A stretch of 64,000 nucleotides of DNA from contig NC_133914.1 in NCBI RefSeq assembly GCF_964199755.1, positions 1,860,001-1,924,000 on the forward strand, given 5' to 3'. A program made the position numbers and the translations under genes. The notes under the pieces are model-generated. The model was not told the DNA's origin and searched no databases. It saw only the letters and a program-made list of their open reading frames with translations. This document shows, piece by piece, positions 1-22,097 of the stretch. Within the stretch, counting starts at the first letter, position 1, and every line of letters starts with the position of its first letter. This DNA is from Larus michahellis (taxonomy: Eukaryota; Chordata; Aves; Charadriiformes; Laridae).

Positions 1-2320
1 ATATCATTTTCAAAAGCTTTAGGGCTAAACTTGGAGCAAGTATGAAGTTTTCTTCTCCTTAAGTAATGCAGATGAGAAACTTAAAACATTGATTTTTAAA
101 ACAGATTCCATATATTACTGTCAAAAATTAAACTTGAATGTTTCTGAATTTAAAAGATCAGCACTGTAGACCTTTAAAACAATCCAAAGTTACACAGCAA
201 GCGTATTACACCTTTCCTTAAAAAGTGTAAATTCTTGGAAAGCCCTCAAAAGGATCTACTTCATTAGAGGCTGGAGTCCAATCTCATTGCAGGCCGATTC
301 TTTTGTTCTTCTGCTTTGCAATAAAGGTCTGTATTTATTCATTCCTGGAGGTTGCTGCTCCGTTGGCTTCTGATGCAACCCCTCGTATCTTCCCCTCAAT
401 GGGGGATTCAGCCCCCGTCCCTGCCCTCGGGCAAAACATATGTTCCACTCCAACCCGAATCCAGCAAGGGTGTTTGCAAGGGAATAATTGTTTTATGTTT
501 ATTAATCACCTGCATGCAAATAGGCGCCAATAAAAACTCCAGGCGGATTCTCTGCCAGACTCACATGATCTAATAGCACCACACCCCAGTTTTGGGTTCT
601 GGAATAACGAATACCTCCAATATTCCAGGCATTACTACTTCGATATGCAGTGACAAAAATATCACATCAGCTCAGCCACGCTGCAACGACGACTTTGAAA
701 AGAGAGACAAGAAAGCTGCAAAAACATTCAACATCAGCGGTAAAATAAATTAGAGATGCTGCATATTAAGCTAAACAAATACATTAATGCAAGATGAAGG
801 GGTGAGATTTCACTCGCAGAACTAGAACGCTCAGACCCTACTCATGTTAATGTGACCTGCCAAGAGAAAATAATCAGGCTGGGACTTCCTTTCTTACAGG
901 GTAAAAGAGGTTTGAAAAGGTTTTTAAAAGAAAAAGTAAATTTCAGCAAAATGTTTCAGAGTTATATGCCATTGGCCTTAAATAAAAGCCATTGCAGCCA
1001 TGGCTACAACAAAACCAGCTGATAATAAAACTCATTCTGGAAAAAATTAAACTACAAAGCACGATGGGACTTCAGTTAAAAAATGGATTTAAGTAAGAGC
1101 AGTCTTAAGAGGCGGGGTGAGTTAAGGCACTGGAGCTGCAAGTTTCTTCTGTGACATTAAGTCTCAGTCTCTAATCCAGTTCTCACACGTTCAGTAAGAT
1201 GGGACAACTTGGTCTTTAAGACTGACAAATTTTTGGGGAAGAGACCAGCATTCTCAAACGCACTACCATGGCAAGACCAAAAAAGCTTTGACAAATAAAG
1301 GCAGTCAGCTACTCTGTCACTCACCTTTCCCAACCGACAGCTGAGGTGTTACGCCATGCCACGCAAGTAACACAGTCCGCACACAATCTTCTACACATCC
1401 AGCCTTCTATTGCCAAGATTCTTTTTCCAAGCTTACTCAAACATAAAATGAGCACCCAAACAGAGCACTGTACATGGGTAACTAATTCCAGGACAATTCA
1501 AGTAGGGAAGCAGTCTCAATGACAATTAATCTCCCAGGAATCACTTCTGGGCAGACCGCAAGTATCAGCCACACGATAAATATCTGAGGCTGTTCTGTGA
1601 ATGGAGTTTTTACACAGAAGCATCATCTACAGCCTAGACATCAGTGATTGTTCTCAGGAAAACAAACCTCTAGCTAGTGGAGAGTAATTCAAAGATTTAT
1701 GAGAAGTCCTGCACTTTTATTTCTCGTTGAACTTCACGTTCTTCTAAATATAGAGACACATGAATTAAGAAAAATCCCACAATTGATACATCGGTTTGTA
1801 TTTAAAACACTTAATGTAGTTATGAGCCTACTGTGCTAGCAGAATATTCTTTCCCAGTAACAGAACCATGACCAGGTGAGTTAAAAATGACACTAGCATT
1901 TTAATATCTATTCTATTTGAAAATTTGTTCTTTCACCTTTCAATTGGATTAGACTGAAACAAAGTATAACACAAGCAAATTAGGTCTTTGAAAACTTGAT
2001 TATTATTTTATAAAGCAAACCGTGGTAACATCTTTGGAAAAATAAAGTAGGTGCTGTATGTTTAGCACGAAACGCTTTCCTGGTTTTTGTTGAGCTTTAA
2101 TTATGAGAGTGGATGACAGCGCATTATCAGCTAGAAAATACAGTACCAGTTTTCCCCCCACACAAGAAAACTTATGGGGGAAGTAAAAATCTCGGAAGAG
2201 GAAAGAAAGATAAGTAACCTGAATGTGCACCCATTAACGGTAAATCACGTTCCACCTTCACTGTGGAATGATTTGCTTAAATACTCTCAGGAAGGATCAG
2301 TGGAATAAAAAGATAAAACT
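1..2320. other. AT-rich intergenic flank beyond the PSMB2 3' end
   Basis: No coding exon was recognised on either strand. The longest open frames (65-76 codons) look like chance. The stretch is AT-rich and holds several plus-strand AATAAA motifs (for example near 327, 531, 979 and 1297), but none can be tied to a transcript. In human the gene beyond the PSMB2 3' end is TFAP2E, transcribed towards PSMB2. Part of this stretch could be its 3' UTR or flank, but nothing in the sequence proves that. Confidence 0.4.
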
Positions 2321-2339
2321 GGCTATATAAACGTCAATC

Positions 2340-2345
2340 TTTATT
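2340..2345 (-). promoter_or_regulatory. PSMB2: PSMB2 poly(A) signal AATAAA
   Basis: TTTATT on the plus strand reads AATAAA on the minus strand, about 98 nt after the PSMB2 stop codon. A T-rich stretch follows at about 2319-2302 on the minus strand and would serve as a downstream element. This gives a 3' UTR of only about 120 nt and a cleavage site near 2320. It is the first canonical hexamer after the stop. Confidence 0.7.
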
Positions 2346-2442
2346 CGATCTCCCAGTGCAGTACATGACTTGTGTGCTTCAAATGAATAGAAAAAACCAA
2401 AAGTGAACAAAAAAGAAGACTGCTGAAGAAAGACCTCAGGGG

Positions 2443-13399
<10,957 letters not shown>

Positions 13400-13720
13400 G
13401 GCCGCCCGCGCGCCGCCGTCCCCTCAGGCCGCGCCGTGACACAGCGAAGCGCCGCCGCCCCGCCCGCTCGCGCGCGCGCAGGCGCCGGCGCGCAGCGATG
13501 ACGTCAGCGATCGCGAGAGCCGCCGGGGCCGCGGTCACGTGGGGCGGCGGCAGCGCGGGCAGCGCGCGGCAGCCTGGGGCGATGGCGGTGGCCGGGCGGG
13601 CGCTGCTCCCCCCGTTTTATATTCCCCGTCCCTTCGCCGCTTACGGCACTGGCCCCAGCGAGCCGGGGGGCGGCCCCGGGAAGGGCCTGGGGATGGCGTG
13701 AGGCGCTGGGTGGGCTGTGG
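13400..13720 (-). promoter_or_regulatory. PSMB2: PSMB2 CpG-island promoter
   Basis: A dense CpG region lies directly upstream of the PSMB2 start. A perfect palindromic CRE, TGACGTCA, is at 13499-13506. A CACGTG E-box (USF/MYC/TFE type) is at 13536-13541. GC boxes and an alternating GCGCGC tract with NRF1-like spacing lie at about 13470-13495. The only TATA-like string (TATAAA on the minus strand near 13618) is over 200 bp from the ATG, so a dispersed CpG-type start is more likely. No transcription start can be fixed from sequence alone. Confidence 0.7.
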
Positions 13721-13825
13721 GCTTCCCGCCCGCTCCTCACGGAGCCCCGTCCCGCGGGGATCGGCCCGTCCTGCGGGTGAGCGGCCGATGTGCTCGCGCA
13801 GCGCTCTGCCTTAGGCCGGCGCAGT

Positions 13826-14350
13826 CACAGAATCCCAGACTGGCAGGGGCTGGAAGGGCCCTCTGGAGATCATCCCGTCCCACCCCCTGCCAGAGCAGGG
13901 TCACCCAGAGCAGGTGGCACAGGAACGCCTCCAGGCGGGGTTGGGATGTCTCCAGAGACGGAGACTCCCCCACCTCTCTGGGCAGCCTGTGCCAGGGCTC
14001 TGCCACCCTCACAGCAAAGAAGTTCCTCCTCGTGTTGAGGTGGAACTTCCCATGTTCAAGTTTGTGCCCGTTACCCCTTGTCCTGTCCCCGGGCACCACT
14101 GAGAAGAGCCTGGCCCCATCCTCCTGACACCCCCCCTTTCAGTATTTAGAAGCATTGATGAGATCCCCCTTCAGTCGTCTTTTTTCCAGACTGAAGAGAC
14201 TCAAATCCCTCAGCCTTTAGTTATAAAAGAGGTGTTCCAGTCCCCTCATCACCTTGGCAGCCCTTTGCTGTCCCCTCTCCAGCAGTTCCCTGTCCTTGAC
14301 CCGGGGAGCCCAGCACTGGACACAGCGCTCCAGTCACACGCTCTGGGGAC
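13826..14350 (-). mobile_element. CR1 LINE, truncated copy B
   Basis: On the minus strand this is the 3' end of a CR1 element. The plus strand shows the reverse complement of the CR1 3' UTR, starting near CACAGAATCCCAGACTGGC. It then passes through the conserved block around TTCCTCCTCGTGTTGAGG into the reverse-transcriptase C-terminus. It is nearly identical to the copy at 32.3 kb over several hundred bases, so the two belong to one young subfamily. It is 5'-truncated near 14350 and inactive. Confidence 0.9.
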
Positions 14351-17300
14351 AGTGGGGCTCCGACACTTCTGGTTCATGGAGGTGTCCGTCAAAGTTGGGT
14401 TTCCTGTCAGGCAAAAGGCCTGAGGTTTTGATACGGAACAAAAATCCTGTGAATTCTGGATCTTTGGCGCCATTCCCAGCAAAAACACACAGTGTTTGCT
14501 ACTGCAGAGCACATCCCCAAGGCAGAGTCTCAGTGCGGACAATGGGGTGGTGATAATCACATGTACCCCACACTCCGGAGTAAAACCAAACTGGTTTGGC
14601 GGTCTCGGCTAGAGCGAATGGGGGGCAGCTTGATGCCGGGGCCTGTGGAGCTCCGAGAGGAAAGAAAACACTAAACCCAGCTCGCACAGCAGCTTTTCCT
14701 TAGGCACAAATTCTTTTGGAAATACATGACGCATAGCAGCCTCTGATCTATGTAGTCAAAGGGAACTGAACTGTGAAGAGACAGTGAAATCCTTCCAGGA
14801 GCGATGGAGTGATTTATTTGCTGCCCATCTTTCTGTGTCAGGACTAGCCAGCAGTGCCAGCTGCGTGCGGAGCCGAGCCCCGAGCTCCCCGCGGCGACAG
14901 CCTGCCGGTCCGCAGCCGGTGACGGCGAGTGCACACTCAGCCCGGCCGGTCTGGAGTCCCTCCTGCCGCCCTGAACACCACCCCAAGCAGAACCCCGCAC
15001 CGTCGAAGGGGCAAGGCCTAGCTTAACGCACCTATTCAGCCAATAAAGGGGGATTTTTTATCCATGCCAGCCACCAAGGAAAACTGCTGACCTGCTGATG
15101 TGCCTGCAGATTTTTCTATCAATTGGTGGCTTCAGAGCTCCTCCCTGAGCTCAGGTCGAGAGCTTGGGTGGTATTCATCACCCAGCTGGACGTGGGTTCT
15201 GACAGCCGCCCATCAGCACATGCTGTTCTCTGCTGTTCCCTTCCTTCCCCCCCACTCTCAATCTACTTAAATTTCTCAGGGCAAAAAATGGCTTGTCTTA
15301 CGTGGCTGTGCAGCACCCAGAAGCTTCCAGGTGTGGCTGTAATGTAGATAATTAATAACAAGAGAAACAAAACAAATACTCTAATGGCTTGGACACTGTC
15401 TAACTGCAGGCGCCATCGTGACGAGCAGAGTAACTCCAACTGGCACTTGGTTTATTGATTAGCCTCTACCCCTGCCTGAGCCCCATCTCACGCGCTCGCT
15501 AAGTGCAGCTCCACAAAGACCGAGCCCCACGCTAATGAAAGGGGCCACCGAAGCATTAACCCCCCCGCCCCGGGCAGTTGCTGTAAAGGAGGCAGCCCCG
15601 GGAAATAAAACTCTGGATGCTACAGCACATGGCAAGCGCCCAACTGCACCTATACCAAGAAAGTCACTGTGTAATTATGAGAACTGGGCATAACCTTTGT
15701 GTGGTTTAAAAAATACTAAACATGCCAAAAAGCAACAGCAAATTGTCTTCAGGAAACAGTATAAATGAGCGCAAGCAGCAAATTCACCATTTTGACTGTT
15801 TTCCAATTGCCTGTAGCTACACTTGTTAAATTGAGTGCTACGTGCATAAATCAAAACAGGATGTTTTCGTTTACCTAACAATGGCCAAGCTCTGTGCCAG
15901 TGCTTAAGTATTTTCTGTGTGGATCCAATCTGAAGTTTTAAAACACATTTTTCCCTATAGAACTCCATTCGTCTTGCACATGTACATACAGCCAGGCAGT
16001 CTAGCTTAGCAGTTATTTTTTGAGACCTTTTTAAGAGAAGGTTAACGAAAAATCAACAACTACCATCCTCGTTGATTTTTATTGGGCCCTAGGGTACAAT
16101 TAAATGTTAAGGTTGTTATTGAATTTTCTTGACAGATTGAATTTCCCTGTTTAGGAAGCACGCGTGCATCCAGTACGCACCTACCCCTCTTCCTGGGGTG
16201 AAGGCACTTGTGACATTGTTGCGTGGGGATAAGAAGGACAGCAGGACATCTCTGCCTGGCAGGAATCGGGGGATATTTTCCATTAAAGGCTGCGGTATGT
16301 CTTAAAATTGAATGTGCCTTTGCCTATTTTATTTTCAAGATAAATATTGTGGTTATGTGTATTTACCCTTGCGTGTGCTACGCAGCCGTGGGGGGGGGGT
16401 TATTCCAAGACCAGAAGCTGTGAATAGCGCAGGGGTGCAAAGCAGCCGACGTAAAACTCTCGTATGTACTGAGATACCTGATACTGAGATCCTGCACCCA
16501 ATATACGGGGATATCCAACAACTCTGTGGTCCTCAAGGTGTCTTTTCTCGGTAGGTCCAGATAAGCTGTGGAGCTGAAGGATCCCCATACAAAGCAGCAA
16601 TGGGAGCACAGTGAGGGAGAAGCTGTGACAGAGGGGAGCTTGCCCTCCCATCCTCCCATTACAGCACGTAAAATATACTTTAGCCTGAAATGTGGTATCT
16701 TCTAAAACAGGAAGGCTGACCCTTCAGGTAAGGAGCCCAGAAATTGTCAAAAAAAAAAAAAGGGGAAAAAAGAGATCACCCACACAGGAGAAAGCAGCTT
16801 GAGTTTATTGCGTAATTTGCCATAACTCCCTGGGCTGCTGTACACCAACACATCGGTGTAAAGATCCAGGAAACTTGGCAAGGACAGACTGGTTGAGAGA
16901 GGGAAAAACGGGAGGGCTGAGAAGTAGATAGAAAAGCTTCCAGGATGAATAGCTGTCATGTTTTCTACACAGAGGCAGATGAGCAGTTAATCATGTGGGG
17001 AAACCTATAAAACAATAAAAGTTAGTAAAAAGAGTCCTCAGTGCAGCCCAGAGACAGCTCTGTGCTGAGGATACACCCACCGAGCCCCGTTACAGCCACT
17101 GGAGCTGCTGGGGCTGGCACCAGCCGTGGATCTGGCCCAGGCAGGAATTGCTCATCTCCAGTGACGCAGGATGACGAGCTCTTCCTCATTTAAGATTATA
17201 TTTACAGAGGAAAACATCACAGTCTCTTCACGAGGTGCTGACGGCTCCAGCAGAGAGCCCAGAGCTGAGCAGGGAATGCAGACAAGTCATTACATCACCA

Positions 17301-18239
17301 GTTGGAAAACGAGTGTCCGTGAAGACATAAGCTGGCTTTGCAAACCTTTCAGCATTTCTTCTTCTTCTTCCCTGTTATTTTTTACCCCTTCACACGTTGT
17401 CTGTGAGATATTGCAGTTGTTTTCCCTACTTTTGCACAGTTTTTACCTGACCAGCCAGACCTCAGCTGCCCGGTACCCTGAGTGCTATTGCTCTCCGATG
17501 GTGCGCGGTTCCTGTGTTAATGCTTCGCAGACTCGCCGCTCTTGTGACATTTGTAAACAGCAATGCACTTTACCGGGGCTCCCGCAGGGTCCGTCCCAGG
17601 TCTGCATGCACCTGGGGGCACGGGGACCGTGCGAATTCACACGCGGCACAGGTACAGCGCCGCTCTAGACAGAGGATCTGCCGTGCAGGGAAGTTGTGAC
17701 ACGTTTGTGGTCACTCGGCCAGGAACAAGCACCATGCTGGACGCCGAGGCTGCTGGCTAATTGCCCAACAACTGGCATCCCTAGCTCTTCCACCTTTTAT
17801 AAGAGCAGAACGTTCTTCAGAGGGCACACGGTGCCCTAAATGTGGCAGAGGAAGGGGAAAACTCTGCAGGTTCTACCTCTGTCTCCCATCGGGTGATTCC
17901 AAGTTTCCGTTCCCCTTCCAGAAGAGTGATGCTGGGCCCTCCTGGCTGCATTGCTGCTGCCCTGTGCCGAACCAAAGCTGGGCAGGGCTGGCCTGAAGCA
18001 TCGGGGCTGGGCTTTCTGCTCCGTCCCCGGCTCGTGAGGCAGCCCAGCAGGCGTGGGGCTGGGGTATGAGGCATGACTGCAGTATGGGAGGTATTTTTCA
18101 TTCTAGAGATTTTTTGACTAGCGTTTGCTCTGGCTTTTGCCCTTTGCTATCATCAGTCTCAATATGGTATCAGTAAGAATGATGTTCCAGTTATTGTCAC
18201 GCCTAGACAAGGTTTCCTGCTAGGAGCTCCCTGCTTTCC
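14351..18239. other. Intergenic, no gene recognised
   Basis: Mixed-composition DNA. The part at about 14400-15600 is GC-rich with no recognisable exon. About 15640-16380 is AT-rich, with moderate complexity resembling unique non-coding sequence. A G run lies at about 16391-16399 and an A run at about 16751-16762. Open frames up to 165 codons (17171-17668) have no domain or recognisable homology. Confidence 0.4.
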
Positions 18240-18400
18240 AGAGAAGAAAAGGATCCCAGTGTTCCTGCTATTTCAGGTGCAGGAAATGAAGGCGCAGAGA
18301 GGAGCAGTGATTTGGCGGAGATCACAGGGCAGGTTAGCAGACTGGCTAGGAATAGTAATGTCTTGATTCACTGAGCTCCACTGTAGCTGCTGGCGCGTGC
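18240..18400 (-). repeat. MIR-like SINE fragment
   Basis: The minus strand follows the MIR core order. A CTGTGATCTCCGCCAAATCA segment aligns with the consensus 'tgtgaccttgggcaagtca' region. It is followed by CCTCTCTGCGCCTTCATTTC and CTGCACCTG, matching the 'cctctctgtgcctcagtttc' part. The level of divergence fits an ancient amniote MIR. This was judged from memory of the consensus. Confidence 0.55.
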
Positions 18401-21400
18401 CATTTGGATCACACAACCCCGGCATGAACTCTGCAAGGCTTACGTGGAGCTTTGCTCTTAATCTCTCCGTCTGGGCTCCACAGAGCTCCTCAAGCTGACT
18501 TTCTGTGGGCCTAAACATGGTATATTGAAACAGATTCTCCTCAGGGCTGGGCAGGGACAAGCCTTGCATTGTTCCTTCTGTTCCCAGGCTGGTGGGAAGA
18601 CCCCGGTGCCAGCCTGGTTCTGTCTCTGTCCTCCCTTCAAGATGGCTCTGGGTCCCCAGGGAGGACAGCACTTGCTGAAGTTTTAACTAGCAAAGGTTGC
18701 AGAGTTCTTCTTTCACGTGTTTGTTTTGCTCATCTCTCCTGCGAGCTGAGGTCAGCGTGGAGGGAGTGTGTCCTCCTTGCAAAACTCCTTCCTAAGAGTC
18801 CTTACTCTTGCCAAACTTGTTGGGAAATGCCAATGCCTGGCAGCGTCAGTCCCGTGGGCATCCCACAGCAGCCCCACTGCCGGCGGGGGTGAGGGGGTGC
18901 TCTGCGTCCCTGCTCCCGGGTCCGCTGCAGAGTGTTTACCCTCCACCTGTGATGGCAAGAACGGGGCACCCATTGGAGTGTGCAGGTGAAAATGGATTGT
19001 AACCTGCCGCCTGCCCCGTCAATAGAGCTGATTAGCGCTTCTCTGTGTCTCTGGCAGGATTGATCTTGCAGGTGAGAACCTTTCAGAGACCAGCTGGGGC
19101 CCCGCTCCGCGGCGGGGTGCTCCTGAGCGGTTCTGCAGCGGTCATCATCGTCTCCTTGCGGCGGGCAAGAGGAGATTCACGGCGGGCGGCTGGGATGGCC
19201 AGGCACAGGGAGCGTTATTTCCCAGTTTTCCCATTTCTGGAGCCTCCCCAGCAGCGCGGAGCATCACGGCTGCTTCCCGCTGTGTTGACTTTTGGTTCCC
19301 TCTCCCAAGTTTGATTTGCTGCTCAAAGCTTCCCGGGGAGGCGGGGAGGCAGCAGGCACTGCAGGGTGATCTTGCAAAAGCTCCATGCTGCAAAGCCAGG
19401 TTGGGGATCCCACCGCGGCCTCTCGCTCTGGCGGGGGGTGACCCACCACCGTACAGCTCCGCGGGGGCCAGCGGGATGAGCTACTTCATAACCGTTGCTA
19501 ACTGTAAAATTAAACCATAAAAAGTAAAGCTGCTTCATGTCGTTGGATCGGTTTTTTCCCCCACTGAGGAGGCACAAATCAAGAAATCAGAGCGTTTAAC
19601 AAAACAAACAGAGATTTCTGCAGTGTTGTGGGAGATTTATAGACAGCAACATCTACTCAAAGCTCCCCCCCAGCTCCTCTAGCTCTGTCCTTCTGTTTGA
19701 ATTCCTGCTGGGCACTGAATTATTACTTTTCTTACTATTTCCTGTGCTTTAAAAGTGGGGAAAGCACAATCAAATTATCGTCATGCTCATTTGGTTAATT
19801 ACCCATTTAGTTACTTATTCAGTTCATTAAAAAGACGCTGGCCACTGTCAGTTTTGAGGAAATTCAGAGCGGCAGGCAGTTAGGAGACAGGATATGGGAC
19901 GAAATAGGCCATTACTCCGGCCCAGTGAATGGCAATTTATATCCCTTCTTTTCTGCTACGTCACTTCTGTGCACGGTTTATTCTGGATTTAAAAAAAAAA
20001 CCCCAACAAACAAACGAAGAAAGTGTTCTGCTGGAGATCACCATTGCTTGTTAGAATCCTTCTAGGTTTAATCCGAAACTCTGCAGGAGACCAAACCACC
20101 TATTTTAGGACTCCTTTTTTTTTCAGTTGAGAAAAATGTGCTGCTCCACAGGTCATAAGATGCCTGTAATTATGACCCTGAATAGATAGAAATGTTGCTT
20201 CTTGAGACAAATTCTATCTGACAGTTTTTACAGTACGTTCGTTCAGAGCAAAATGCCCTGTCCCCTGTCACCCGGATTGAAATTATTAAGGAAGACAGAC
20301 ATTTCACTGACAACTCTAGCCTCAGGGGGGAAAATATTCCTTCTGTTCCCCTCTGAAGGTCAGAGCTCACATAATGCAAAACACTTAGAACACGCGCGTA
20401 CACATGCTCACACACATGCGGAATAAAACTTTCTCCTCAGCCAAGCTCTGGGTGGATTTTATGGCAAACAGGAACCCACTTCGCGTGCGTCTCGGAGAGT
20501 TTTGGCCAAAAAAAAAAAGATGAGGCTTACGTTTCTTCAATTTTTCTATTGTCTTGTAAACAACCTCCTTCTCCTCCGCGTGTAAGACCCATCAGTAGAT
20601 GGTCCTGTGTGCTCACATGTTCATGCTTCCCCTCACAAGACACGTACCCAGACGTGGCACATCAGTCGCTGGCAGTTCCTCTGCCAATCTGGAAAGTCAC
20701 ACTTCCCTGGCATCTGTTTATTCTTTCAAAATATTTCGTGGCTTCTTTTCCTTGCTGATAAAAACCCATTTGCGACTACTCCTATGTCCCACTTATCACT
20801 TAAACTGCGTTGCCAGCTGTCATTTGGCCCGGTTTGTGGCGCAGAAGTGTCCCCGTGCCGGGGATGCGCAGGTCCTCTCGGCAGGAGCACCATCTCCGCT
20901 CTCTTCAAGAGCCTTTTCGTGCCGGAGGAAGGGCAGAGCCTGGCCCTTCAGTGCATCCACAGCCCCGGCTCGACGTGTGAACACAGAGGTCCGCTGCCGC
21001 GTACGAGCTGTCATTCACTGCATCTTGCCCGTGGATCACTTAATCTAGGGCTGAAAATTGGGCTTGAGCCAAGGTGTCTGTAGGTGGGAAACCAGCCGGC
21101 AGCTCATTAACCTCTCCCCACCGCGCGAGGGGAAGCGGCGGCTCCCTCTTCCCCCTCTGCCCAGCGATTTGGCGCTCGCCACGTCCCCGCTGAGCAGGCG
21201 GCCACCCCTGGCCTGGTGTCATTTGCACCGAGTTTCCCTGGCTGGGCCCAGCTCCCGGGCACCGACCCCGCTATCGCAGCCTGTCTCGGAAACGCTTTCT
21301 AAACCAGGGTGTTAATGGGCAGCTGGTTTGCGCCCCAAGACAGAGCCCTTCTGAGGTGCTGGCCCACACTCATCTTCCAGAGAAAACTGGATTAATGTCA

Positions 21401-21828
21401 CCGTCCGCCCGGGGACCTGAGGGGACCCCGACTGCACAGACCAGCTTGTCTCTTAGGTTGGCCAAGTGACACTGGTGTCAGTGGAGGAGCTGGAAACAGA
21501 ACTGGGAAGCCTTTGTTTCACATTTACTCACAGAAAAAGGGTGGAAATCCTGAGTCCTGCTCTGTACTGCCCGCTCTGACTGTCCCATCCCACTGCTCCA
21601 CACAGCCCAGCTGGGATCTCATCTCCCCATCTCCATCCATCACCCCCAACAGCCTCGCAGGAGCTCTCTGGGCCACCAGCGCCCGCCCGTCCCCTCTCCC
21701 AGCGGGTGTGCTGGTTTCTGCGCTCGTTTTCTGTCACCCACAGCGGTGCAGAGACGCAGGGGTGCGGGCAGGACACGAGCGCTCCTCCAGGGCTCAGGGT
21801 GCAGGTAAGTCCCCGGAGATCCCAGAAT
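18401..21828. other. Intergenic, no gene recognised; AT-rich island 19580-20330
   Basis: GC-rich unique DNA with an AT-rich island at about 19580-20330. The island contains ATTA/TAAT motifs (for example near 19793) and A/T runs. Open frames of 149-158 codons at 20599-21083 overlap one another in two frames and show no recognisable domain, so they look like chance in GC-rich sequence. Confidence 0.4.
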
Positions 21829-22097
21829 CACAGAATGGTTCGGGTTGGAAGGGACCTTAAAGGCCATCCAGTGGCACCCCCTGCCCTGGGCAGGGACACC
21901 TCCCACCAGCCCAGGTTGCTCCAAGCCCCGTCCAACCTGGCCTTGAACCCCTCCAGGGATGGGGCAGCCACAGCTTCTCTGGGCAACCTGGGCCAGGGGC
22001 TCACCACCCTCACAGCCAAAAATTTCTTCCTGAGATCCAACCTAAATCTGCCCTCTTTCAGTTTGAAACCGTTACCCCTCGTCCTATCATTACACTC
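21829..22097 (-). mobile_element. CR1 LINE, short 3' copy C
   Basis: The plus strand begins GAATCACAGAATGGTTCGGG and gives the reverse complement of the CR1 3' UTR and extreme C-terminal coding end, up to about 22097. Beyond that the match stops abruptly. It is a roughly 270-bp 5'-truncated insertion and closely resembles the 3' part of copy A. Confidence 0.9.

Noticed and set aside
300-480. Possible retroviral LTR end (GCAATAAAGG followed by a T-rich stretch)
   Set aside because: No TG...CA ends, no primer-binding site and no second copy could be seen. An AATAAA alone is not enough.
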